From assembly GCF_030362935.1 (NCBI RefSeq), contig NZ_JAUCDY010000017.1, forward strand, positions 1 through 56,109: 56,109 bases of DNA, written 5' to 3'. This DNA comes from Thiopseudomonas acetoxidans (GTDB lineage: Bacteria; Pseudomonadota; Gammaproteobacteria; Pseudomonadales; Pseudomonadaceae). Shown here in pieces: positions 41,901 through 50,203 of the stretch. The translations under genes and the position numbers were made by a program. A model generated the notes under the pieces. That model worked only from the letters and a program-made list of their open reading frames with translations. It was not told where the DNA came from and made no database searches. The stretch's first letter is position 1; every line of letters starts with the position of its first letter.

Positions 41901-44900
41901 ATGGTATTTAAAGTGCATAATAAAATTCTTCATGTAATGGTTTTAGATAAGTTTCTCGTTCCTTTTATTGACTTTATTGATGAGCACTTTGGGCGAGAAA
42001 ATCATCACTATGTTTTTATTGATATTGAAGAGTATAGTTACGGTTTAACCGTTGGGCACAAAGTTGAATTCTTGTATACAGATGAAGATGTTTTTATTAC
42101 CTTGCTTTCATACATGCAAGATGCACAAAAAATAATCTTACATGGATTGTGGCGCAATGAAATTGATTTGTTGCTGTTGCAGAACCCAGAATTATTTAAG
42201 AAAAGTTATTGGGCTATGTGGGGTGGGGATTTTTACTTTCCAGAAAGGCAGTCAAAAAACAGACACAAAACAATACAGAAAATAGAGAATTTTATCACTT
42301 ATATTGATGGTGACGTTGAATATGTAAGCGAAAATTATTTCGCTACTGGTAAGATCCATGAAAGCTTTTTTTATCCAAGTAATTTATATAAAGAATACGA
42401 TGTGCCTGCTAAAAAAAATAATACACTCAATGTGCAGGTGGGTAATTCAGCAGATCCGACTAATAATCATCTCGAGGTGTTAGAGAAGCTTTTGCCTTTT
42501 AAAAGAGAAGATATAGCTATTTATGTACCGCTTTCTTATGGAAACCAAGAGTACGCGCTAAAAATTATAAATATAGGAAAAGAATGGTTTGGTGATAAAT
42601 TTAAACCGATCACTGAGTTTATGTCTTTTGACGCATACTTGAATCATCTAGGTACTATTGATATAGCTATATTTAATCACAATCGTCAACAGGCCATGGG
42701 TACTATAATAACATTGTTAGGGTTGGGTAAAACAGTATATATTCGTAGCGATACAACACCATGGAGTTTTTTTAAAGAAAAAAATATAGTTGTAGGTGAT
42801 GTGAAAATAATAAAAAAATTAAATTTATTAGATGTGTATGGTAATCAAGAAAAGATAAAACAATATTTTTCGGTAGATAATTACGTTGGTCAATTGAAAA
42901 GTATATTCAACGATACACCATCTTCATGTGATTACTTTAATGTTAATATGCTTGAGCTTGAAAATAAAAAATTAAAAAATAAATCTGAGCGTCAAACTGT
43001 CTGTAATTCTGCTAGTGTAGATAAGTTGTTGCAGCGCAGTCTTGAGGAAAGCGCATCTATAATAGAAATAAACAGGCCATTTTTTAGTGTTGTGATGCCC
43101 GTTTATAATAGAGTTGATTATGTTGCTGACTCAATTAGGTCTTTGTTGAGTCAAGCTTTTACTAATTTTGAGTTGATTGTAGTAGATGATGGTTCTGCTG
43201 ATGGTTCGGTGGATATAATTAGGTCTTTTAATGATTCGAGAATTGTTCTTGTAGAAAGCTCACATATTGGGGCAGCAGCTTCGCGTAACTTGGGTTTGGC
43301 TAAATCAAGCGGTGACTTTGTTATTGCTCTTGATAGTGATGATGTTTTTCTTCCAGGAGCTTTAGAGCGTATTGCTGGGACTATAAAAGAGTTTCCAACC
43401 TATGATGTCTATTACGGTGATTTAGAGATATTTTACGAAAATGATGGTTCTTCATCTTTTACTAAATATCCAGATTATGCATCTGTTGATATTTTACCTA
43501 TTTTAATAAAAGGCAACTGTTTGCCGCACGCAAGTACGGCTATCCGGTGGGAACTTTTTAAGACCTATGGTGGATATAATACAGCGTTCGTTCGTTGCCA
43601 TGATTACCAGCTATGGACAAGGCTGGCTGCCAGTGCAAAATTTAAAAAAGTTGATTCGGTTAATTATCAATGGCGTATACACGGCAATAATCTTTCCAGT
43701 ACAAAAAGTAGGTTTTTTGAGGGTAAGGTAGTCCTTGATGCTTTTTTACGTTATCCGGTCAGTAGATTGTTTCCTGATCTTAAAGATGATAGTGCTGGAG
43801 AGCTTGAATCAAGCCTGAGAGTTATTTCAATTCTTGAGGGCTTGGGTGAATATACACTTGCAATTAGACAGGCTTATAAACTTTATAGTAACGGATTTGA
43901 TGTGTCTAGCAGGCTGGAAGGTCTACTTGAAGTTGCAGGTAGCAAGTATTCACCAATGTTTTCGGTTATTTTGACCACGTTTAACAGACCTGAACTCCTT
44001 GAGTTTGCACTTGATAGTCTTTCCAAACAAACACTAAAAGATTTTGAGGTTGTTTTGGTCAATGACTTTGGTGTTCCATTGGAGGGGCTTTTGTCGTCTT
44101 ATGATATCCCCATCACTTATATTCGACAAAAGAAAAATCTTGGGGTTGCCGCAGCTAGAAATATTGGTATAAAGACTAGCAGTGGCGAAAATATCGTGTT
44201 TTTGGATGACGATGATTTTTTTAGGCCTGACCATTTACAAACTTTAGCCGATTGTCTTGATGATAATCCAGGAGCTGTTGTTTATTCTGATGCGTGTTTT
44301 ATAGTCGAAGAGGTTGAGGGAGGTAATCGAAAGGTTCTTTCTGAAGAAGTGCGTTACGCACATGACAATTATTCTAAATATAGGCTTATGGTCGATAACT
44401 ACATCCCTGTCAATACGTTTAGTTTCCCCAAGAGGCTTTTTGAAAGCATAGGTGAATTTGATGTTAGTTTGAAGGGGCTTGAGGACTGGGACTTTCTAAT
44501 TAGGTTGGCTAATGTTTCTAACTTTTACCATGTATCTAAACAAACTGTAGAGGTAAGGATGCGGACTGCCTCAGCAGATCCGGAAAGACGAAGTATTCAA
44601 GCTCACTCTTTTTACCCGGAAATTTACCAAGAAATATATCGCAGATATCCATCACCTAATCAGTTTGTAAAAAATGAAAGAAATAAGCTGCTTAAAAGAA
44701 TGGGGATCGATGCTAGTGGCTCTCATACTGCTGATATTAATATTTGGTTAAACTCCAGGCATGTTGAAAATCATCGTGACCACATTAAAGATTTACCTGC
44801 CAGCGATATTAACGTTTATGTTTTATGTTGTGGTAATGATATTTCATTCGTTGATACTGAAAAGTTTTCTAGCGAAACTATAGAAGTTTCGTATTTGGTT

Positions 44901-47336
44901 TCTCCTGAACAATATATAGAAAATCTTGTTCCTGCTGAAAAAGCTGTAGTTAAAGAAACGACTACTATCGCTGAATGCTTGGTTCAGCAGCTCGAACATT
45001 CTGCTGCTGAATGGTTTGTGTTATTGAGTCCAGATGATGTGCTAACCTCTAGCGGCCTGCTCATGGCTCAAATAGAACTCTCCAAAAATCCCAACCTTAG
45101 CGCCATCAGTTTTGACGAAATCTACCGTATGGAAGGCGGCGGTCTGGGCGCTGCGTTCCGCCCGGCTGGAAACCTTGATTATTTGCTCAGCTTTCCTGCT
45201 GGTATGTCACGCCATTGGCTATTTAATCGCAAGGCGCTGCTGGAAATTGGCGGTTTCAACCCTGACTTGCCGGATGCTTTTGAGCTTGACGCCATTTTAC
45301 GCTTGGTTAACAAGGGCGGGCTGGAGTGCATCGGGCATGTGTCCGAGCCGCTGGTCATTACACCGCCGCCGGCACTGGCCAACGTGGACGATGAGCGCAA
45401 GGCAATTGAGCAGCATCTGCGCGAGCGTGGTTACGAACACGCAGAGCTGCATGCGCCGAATCCGGGCCGTTACCAGATTCGCTACAACCATCCGGGCCAA
45501 CCGATTGTGTCGGTGGTGCTGGCTGCGGGCAATAATTTGTCTGCCTTGCAGCGCTGTGTCGAGGGTTTGCTCGGCAATACCCACTACCAGAATTTCGAAA
45601 TTCTGTTTATTCAACAGCCGGATTCAGGTACTGAGGTAAAAGAATGGCTGGATGGCCTGGCTGCCATGCAGGAGCCTAAGCTGCGGGTGTTTGCCAGCCG
45701 GTATAAAACACTGGCAGAGCAGCGTAACCAGGTGCAGGAACATGCCATTGGTGACTACCTGCTGTTTCTGTCGCCGGATACGGCCATTGTGGCGCAGCAC
45801 TGGCTGGATGAAATGCTCAACCATGCCCAGCGCGGTGAGGTGGGGGTTGTTGGAGCCAAGCTGTTGACGCCGGGTGGTGAAATTGCCCATGCCGGTTATA
45901 TTCTGGGGCTGGAAGGGCCGGTAGGTGCTCCTTTTGTTGGCGACCCCATGGATGCGGCCGGATATATGCAACGCCTGCAGGTTGATCAGAATCTCAGCGC
46001 CGTTGGTGGCGATTGCATGATGGTGCTTCGCGAGCTGTTTGTGCAGGTAGATGGTTTTGCAGATGGCGAGCTGGTTGACGAATATTTGTCTACGGATCTC
46101 TGCCTGCGTGCTCGTGAGGCCGGGTTTTTGGTGGTTTGGACTCCACATGCACAGCTCATGCTGGATAAGGAGCAAACTGCGCTACCAACGGCTGAGCAGC
46201 AGGATGTAATGTATGAAAAATGGTTGCCGCAATTAGCGCGTGACCCTGCCTATAACCCGAACTTTTCCCTTTCCATGCCGGGTGGTTTCAAGCTGGCAGA
46301 CAGCCAAATTTCCTGGCGTCCACTGGATAGTATTCGTCCGGCACCTGTGGCTTTGGTGCATCCTGCAGATTTGATGGGCTGTGGTCATTATCGGGTTATG
46401 CAGCCATTTTTGGCGATGAAAGGTGAGGGGTTGCTGGACGGTGCTATTTCGACCGGCTTGATGCATGTGACCGACCTAGAGCGTTACAACCCAGACTGCA
46501 TTGTGTTGCAGCGCCAGATTGGTGATGCTCGGCTGGAAGCGATGCAGCGTATGCAAAAGTTTTCTCGTGCGGTCAAGGTTTATGAGCTTGACGACTATCT
46601 GCCTAATCTGCCGCTGAAAAGCGTACACCGCAAGGATATGCCGAAGGATATTCTCAGGTCATTGCGCAGAGGCTTGAGTTTTGTTGACCGTTTTGTTGTT
46701 TCTACGCATGCACTCGCAGAAGCCTTTTCCGGGCTGCATGGCGAGATTGTGGTGCGGGAAAACCGTTTGCCACTGAGCTGGTGGGGCGGTTTGCAAACAG
46801 AGCGCCGTCAGGGCAAGAAACCACGTGTTGGCTGGGCGGGCGGCTCAAGCCATACCGGCGACCTTGAGTTGATTGCAGACGTGGTGCGTGATCTGGCGGA
46901 TGAAGTGGAGTGGGTGTTTTTTGGCATGTGTCCGGAAGCTCTTAAGCCTTACGTGCATGAGTTTCATGGCGGAGTACCTATCGAGCAATATCCAGCCAAA
47001 CTTGCCTCATTGAACCTGGATCTCGGATTGGCGCCGCTGGAGATAAACCTGTTCAACGAGTGCAAAAGTAATCTGCGGCAGCTTGAATACGGTGTGTGCG
47101 GTATCCCAATTATTTGCACCGATATCCGTCCATATCGCGAAGGCCAGCAAGCTGGGCTACCGGTAACGTTGGTGAAAAACCGCTACAAAGACTGGGTAGA
47201 TGCCATTCGCATGCATATCAATGAGCTGGATGCTACTGCGCGCATGGGGGATGAGTTGCGAGCTAAGGTATTGGCTGAATGGATGCTGGAGGGTGCGCAC
47301 CTTAAACGCTGGCGCGATGCGTGGGTGGGGAAGTAA
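41901..47336 (+). CDS. Giant multidomain glycosyltransferase (GT56 + GT2 repeats + GT4-like)
   Basis: A 1811-residue protein without membrane helices. Residues 1 to about 335: full-length GT56 domain (KSYWAMWGGDFYFPE, NVQVGNSADPTNNHLEVLEK). About 393-600: GT2 domain (SVVMPVYNRVDYVADSIRSL, VVDDGSADGS, ALDSDD). About 687-900: second GT2 (SVILTTFNRPELLEFALDSL, FLDDDDFF). About 985-1180: degenerate GT2-like part. About 1203-1400: further GT2-like domain lacking a clear DXD. About 1481-1811: GT-B/GT4-like domain (HPADLMGCGHYRV, RVGWAGGSSHTGDLELIADV). Composition changes from AT-rich to GC-rich near base 45020. Position after fliC suggests flagellin glycosylation, as for large Fgt-type proteins; acceptor and linkages are unproven. 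Confidence 0.85.
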   Translation: MVFKVHNKILHVMVLDKFLVPFIDFIDEHFGRENHHYVFIDIEEYSYGLTVGHKVEFLYTDEDVFITLLSYMQDAQKIILHGLWRNEIDLLLLQNPELFKKSYWAMWGGDFYFPERQSKNRHKTIQKIENFITYIDGDVEYVSENYFATGKIHESFFYPSNLYKEYDVPAKKNNTLNVQVGNSADPTNNHLEVLEKLLPFKREDIAIYVPLSYGNQEYALKIINIGKEWFGDKFKPITEFMSFDAYLNHLGTIDIAIFNHNRQQAMGTIITLLGLGKTVYIRSDTTPWSFFKEKNIVVGDVKIIKKLNLLDVYGNQEKIKQYFSVDNYVGQLKSIFNDTPSSCDYFNVNMLELENKKLKNKSERQTVCNSASVDKLLQRSLEESASIIEINRPFFSVVMPVYNRVDYVADSIRSLLSQAFTNFELIVVDDGSADGSVDIIRSFNDSRIVLVESSHIGAAASRNLGLAKSSGDFVIALDSDDVFLPGALERIAGTIKEFPTYDVYYGDLEIFYENDGSSSFTKYPDYASVDILPILIKGNCLPHASTAIRWELFKTYGGYNTAFVRCHDYQLWTRLAASAKFKKVDSVNYQWRIHGNNLSSTKSRFFEGKVVLDAFLRYPVSRLFPDLKDDSAGELESSLRVISILEGLGEYTLAIRQAYKLYSNGFDVSSRLEGLLEVAGSKYSPMFSVILTTFNRPELLEFALDSLSKQTLKDFEVVLVNDFGVPLEGLLSSYDIPITYIRQKKNLGVAAARNIGIKTSSGENIVFLDDDDFFRPDHLQTLADCLDDNPGAVVYSDACFIVEEVEGGNRKVLSEEVRYAHDNYSKYRLMVDNYIPVNTFSFPKRLFESIGEFDVSLKGLEDWDFLIRLANVSNFYHVSKQTVEVRMRTASADPERRSIQAHSFYPEIYQEIYRRYPSPNQFVKNERNKLLKRMGIDASGSHTADINIWLNSRHVENHRDHIKDLPASDINVYVLCCGNDISFVDTEKFSSETIEVSYLVSPEQYIENLVPAEKAVVKETTTIAECLVQQLEHSAAEWFVLLSPDDVLTSSGLLMAQIELSKNPNLSAISFDEIYRMEGGGLGAAFRPAGNLDYLLSFPAGMSRHWLFNRKALLEIGGFNPDLPDAFELDAILRLVNKGGLECIGHVSEPLVITPPPALANVDDERKAIEQHLRERGYEHAELHAPNPGRYQIRYNHPGQPIVSVVLAAGNNLSALQRCVEGLLGNTHYQNFEILFIQQPDSGTEVKEWLDGLAAMQEPKLRVFASRYKTLAEQRNQVQEHAIGDYLLFLSPDTAIVAQHWLDEMLNHAQRGEVGVVGAKLLTPGGEIAHAGYILGLEGPVGAPFVGDPMDAAGYMQRLQVDQNLSAVGGDCMMVLRELFVQVDGFADGELVDEYLSTDLCLRAREAGFLVVWTPHAQLMLDKEQTALPTAEQQDVMYEKWLPQLARDPAYNPNFSLSMPGGFKLADSQISWRPLDSIRPAPVALVHPADLMGCGHYRVMQPFLAMKGEGLLDGAISTGLMHVTDLERYNPDCIVLQRQIGDARLEAMQRMQKFSRAVKVYELDDYLPNLPLKSVHRKDMPKDILRSLRRGLSFVDRFVVSTHALAEAFSGLHGEIVVRENRLPLSWWGGLQTERRQGKKPRVGWAGGSSHTGDLELIADVVRDLADEVEWVFFGMCPEALKPYVHEFHGGVPIEQYPAKLASLNLDLGLAPLEINLFNECKSNLRQLEYGVCGIPIICTDIRPYREGQQAGLPVTLVKNRYKDWVDAIRMHINELDATARMGDELRAKVLAEWMLEGAHLKRWRDAWVGK

Positions 47337-47646
47337 GGCTGCTGCGTTGTATTAAAGCATCTGCTTAATACGCTCAATCCCTACTCTCATTTTGTTAATA
47401 AAAAATGCAGAAATAAGCTATTATTAATAAAATCCTCGCTTGGTTAATAAAAAATGTCCTACGTGGGTTAAGAATGAATGGCCCCCTTGTCGCCCTTGTG
47501 TGTCAACCCAACCCCCTAATTGATAATGTTATCTCAAAATCAGCTGGCTCATGCTTAGGTTGATGCACGGGGCCTTGTTGCCAGAAATTGCGTAGATTAT
47601 GATAGATAATACTCTTTTTAGGTATTATCTATACAAAGGTTTCTAG
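47337..47646. other. Region between the giant glycosyltransferase and abiE, with operator-like inverted repeat
   Basis: GTTAATAAAAAATG occurs at 47394-47407 and again at 47443-47456, with a weaker copy between. ATAGATAATAC at 47602-47612 and GTATTATCTAT at 47622-47632 form a perfect 11-base inverted repeat with a 9-base spacer, ending 14 bases before the AbiEi ATG. AbiEi antitoxins repress their promoter through inverted repeats, so this is the likely operator. Confidence 0.6.
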
Positions 47647-48285
47647 ATGAAAGTTTTAGAGTGTGTCAATCAGTTACCTACATCGCTTATTTCCCATGGC
47701 ATGCTGTCAGCTGTACTTTCAAAATCAGTTAGTAATGTCAACAATAAGATCGCCAGTCTAGTTGCATCGGGTGATTTGATCCGCCTTAAAAAAGGGTTTT
47801 ATAGCTTTGCACAGGCTTACCGTAAACAGCCTATTAACCTCTTAGCGATTGCCAATGGATTGTATGCACCCTCTTATGTGTCTTTTGAATATGCGCTTAG
47901 TTGGTATGGTGTTATACCTGAGCAAGTGGTGCAGGTGACTTCAGCGACCAGTAAAAACAATAAGCTGTTTGATACACCGCTAGGCAGGTTTAGTTATAAA
48001 AAAGTGCCTATGAAAGCTTACTCGTTAGGCGTTAACTGGCATTTTGATGACGTTGAAGGCGGGCTATTTATTGCCACGCTAGAAAAAGCCCTTTGCGATA
48101 AAATACGCTATGAGTGGGGTTTAGGCTCGCTAACTCAGGAGCAAATGCTGGAGTATTTAGAGCATGATTTGCGCGCTGAATTACCTGCTGACATCAACAT
48201 AAATTTAATAGAAAGCATCGCCACGGCTTACCGTTCAAAAAACTTAGCTACCTTGGCAGCCCTGCTAAGGAAAAAAAGACTATGA
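47647..48285 (+). CDS. AbiEi-type antitoxin (type IV toxin-antitoxin)
   Basis: A 212-residue protein with an N-terminal winged helix (SVSNVNNKIASLVASGDLIR then LKKGFYSF) and the AbiEi C-terminal antitoxin region (PSYVSFEYALSWYGVIPEQV, LEKALCDKIRYEWG). It represses its own operon and counters the AbiEii nucleotidyltransferase without direct contact. The stop overlaps the toxin start by four bases. A perfect inverted repeat just upstream is its probable operator. Confidence 0.88.
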   Translation: MKVLECVNQLPTSLISHGMLSAVLSKSVSNVNNKIASLVASGDLIRLKKGFYSFAQAYRKQPINLLAIANGLYAPSYVSFEYALSWYGVIPEQVVQVTSATSKNNKLFDTPLGRFSYKKVPMKAYSLGVNWHFDDVEGGLFIATLEKALCDKIRYEWGLGSLTQEQMLEYLEHDLRAELPADININLIESIATAYRSKNLATLAALLRKKRL

Positions 48286-49160
48286 CACATCCTGCCATTA
48301 TTAACATGCTTAGGCGCTATGACTTAAGCACGGCTCATTCCAGCTATGATGCCTTGCGCGAAATTCTACAAGAGATTGTTTTAGTTGCACTTTATGACGC
48401 TGGTTTTTTCAAGCATGCTGCTTTTTATGGTGGAACGGCATTAAGAATTCTCCACCAATTACCTAGGTTCTCAGAAGACCTAGATTTTTCTTTGCTAAAG
48501 CCACAACCAGATTTTGATATAGCCCCCTTTCAACAGGCCATTGTCGAAACATTACAGGCCTATGGTTTTACTGTAACTATTACAATAAAAAACAAAAGCA
48601 CCAACAGCGCGGTCGCATCGGCCTTTATCAAAGGTCATACACAAGAACACTTAATTAATATCCAGGCACCAACTGCTGTCACCCAAGCAATTCATAAAGA
48701 GCAAACAGTAAAAATTAAGCTAGAAGTGGATACAGACCCACCTCTAGATTTTCAAACGGAAGACGTGCTTCGCCTTGTTCCTAGAGCTTATAGCGTTAAA
48801 GCGTTTACATTGCCGAGTTTATTTGCAGGTAAAATGCACGCAGTGCTGTGCCGCGCATGGGGCAACCGGCCCAAGGGCAGAGACTGGTATGACTTGGTTT
48901 GGTATGTCGGCAATGGTACGGAACTGGATTTAACTCACCTGCAGGCAAGGCTTGCGCAGAGCTGTAAATATTTAGAAAGTAACGGTATTTCCCTGCCAGA
49001 ACAGATAACGCGCGATGCAGTAATTAAACTATTAGAACAGCGGATTACCAGCCTTGATATTGCAAAGGCTAGGGCGGACGTACTGCCGTTTATTCGAGAC
49101 TCTCGAGAACTTGATTTATGGTCGACTGAGTTTTTTATGCAGGTTGTTCAGCAATTATGA
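48282..49160 (+). CDS. AbiEii-type nucleotidyltransferase toxin
   Basis: A 292-residue DUF1814 protein. The nucleotidyltransferase motif FYGGTALRILHQLPRFSEDLDF, with GGTA and the metal-binding D-L-D, starts at residue 47. PSLFAGKMHAVLCRAWGNRP and KGRDWYDLVWYV form the later conserved motifs. AbiEii toxins of this type modify tRNA or use GTP and block growth reversibly, giving abortive infection. It overlaps AbiEi by four bases. An ORF starting on its stop codon (ATGA at 49157) does not look like a real gene. Confidence 0.9.
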   Translation: MTHPAIINMLRRYDLSTAHSSYDALREILQEIVLVALYDAGFFKHAAFYGGTALRILHQLPRFSEDLDFSLLKPQPDFDIAPFQQAIVETLQAYGFTVTITIKNKSTNSAVASAFIKGHTQEHLINIQAPTAVTQAIHKEQTVKIKLEVDTDPPLDFQTEDVLRLVPRAYSVKAFTLPSLFAGKMHAVLCRAWGNRPKGRDWYDLVWYVGNGTELDLTHLQARLAQSCKYLESNGISLPEQITRDAVIKLLEQRITSLDIAKARADVLPFIRDSRELDLWSTEFFMQVVQQL

Positions 49161-49464
49161 ATACCATCTGTCGCGTAACAGCATCACTTCAACTAGGTAT
49201 AGGTCATGTCACGCCCCTTAATCCTAAGCGGCTGCTTGCTCTCGCTGCTTACAATAACGCCAGTTTTCTCTTGCGAACTGGGCTGACAGTGAACGCTAGT
49301 AGGTTAGGCTGGCTTATGCGGTCCGCGCGGAATAAAAGGTTCATATATCCAGCAAGGCAGCATCCATTCCGAAAGCGATATCCGTACTGGTGGGAGCTGA
49401 GAGCCTTGACTCGTGTATTCGATTTTGCAATTATTGAATACGATATGACCGAGAGGAAATTGAT
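49161..49464. other. Gap between AbiE and ParDE modules
   Basis: An uninterrupted 109-codon frame starts at 49157, but its Arg/Leu/Ala mix resembles no family and it runs into parD. I see no promoter or repeat that I can defend. The GAGAGGAAAT at 49451-49460 is the ribosome binding site of the parD gene. Confidence 0.35.
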
Positions 49465-49716
49465 ATGTCTAAGCAAACAACGATGACAGTACGCATGAGT
49501 GGTGTGCTAAGTGATTTTGTTGCGTCTAACGTGGGCGAGCATGGCAGTTTTGAGAATGTGAGCGAGTACCTGCGCGATTTGGTGCGCAAGGATAAAGAAC
49601 GCAAAGAGCAGTTAGATTTTGAGCGCCTTAAAAACGAGCTACAACTCGCTTTTTCTGCCCCAGACTCAGCTTACAGTCTTTTAACCGCTGACGATATTAT
49701 TTCGCGTAATCGCTGA
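49465..49716 (+). CDS. ParD/CopG-type antitoxin
   Basis: An 83-residue ribbon-helix-helix protein: TTMTVRMSGVLSDFVASNVG then ENVSEYLRDLVRKDKE, followed by a helical toxin-binding tail. It starts at ATG 49465 after GAGAGGAA. Its stop overlaps the toxin ATG by one base (TGATG). ParD-type antitoxins bind their promoter and neutralise ParE. Confidence 0.88.
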   Translation: MSKQTTMTVRMSGVLSDFVASNVGEHGSFENVSEYLRDLVRKDKERKEQLDFERLKNELQLAFSAPDSAYSLLTADDIISRNR

Positions 49717-50036
49717 TGAGCAGGCCACAAGTACGTATTCAGGCTGCGGCATCTTTGCGTATTGATGAAATTTATCGCTATACGCGCAGTAAGTTTGGCG
49801 CCACTCAAGCCGAAAAATATATTCGTGATCTTTTTAATAGCTTTGAGCAAATATCTGACAACGCGGTTATCTCGCGTCCTATCCCTGCTGACTTTGCAGT
49901 TCATGGCTTCTATTACCGCTATGAGCGTCATTTTGTATATTGGAAATATCTGGGTAACGGCGATATTGGTATTGCCACTGTTTTGCATGAACGAATGCAT
50001 CAGATTGAACGCTTTAAATATGACTTTAAGAGTTGA
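49716..50036 (+). CDS. ParE-type toxin
   Basis: A 106-residue toxin of the RelE/ParE superfamily: SLRIDEIYRYTRSKFGATQA, EQISDNAVISRPIP, HGFYYRYERHFVYWKYL and GIATVLHERMHQIERF. ParE toxins poison DNA gyrase. It is coupled to ParD through a one-base overlap. It is not closely similar to the ParE-type toxin at 5880. Confidence 0.88.
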   Translation: MSRPQVRIQAAASLRIDEIYRYTRSKFGATQAEKYIRDLFNSFEQISDNAVISRPIPADFAVHGFYYRYERHFVYWKYLGNGDIGIATVLHERMHQIERFKYDFKS

Positions 50037-50049
50037 AGCTTGGGGAAAC

Positions 50050-50158
50050 ACTGAACTGAACAGCCTCAGCCTTTCCAAGCGGTTCAGGCTTTATTAGACC
50101 ACTACAACAGCGGCTTATTGCCACTACTGCTGGTTTTGCATCCGCTCAACCCAGCAAA
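50050..50158 (+). pseudogene. Possible TPR-protein stump cut by the IS66 element
   Basis: A frame running into the left end of the insertion reads PQPFQAVQALLDHYNSGLL then PLLLVLHPLNPAN. The stretch QALLDHYNSG resembles the first helix of TPR repeats found in large glycosyltransferases. There is no start codon or continuation on the far side of the element. This is weak evidence. Confidence 0.25.
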
Positions 50159-50203
50159 CGTAAGCGCCCTTAAATCAGCACCCTTGCAGAACGGCTACTT
50201 AGC

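Noticed and set aside
45112..46175. Frames of 105-183 codons inside the giant glycosyltransferase
   Set aside because: They occur only in the GC-rich part, and the 1811-codon frame is continuous.
49157..49486. 109-codon frame starting on the AbiEii stop codon
   Set aside because: The ATGA overlap looks like coupling, but the product resembles no family, and it overlaps the well-supported parD start.
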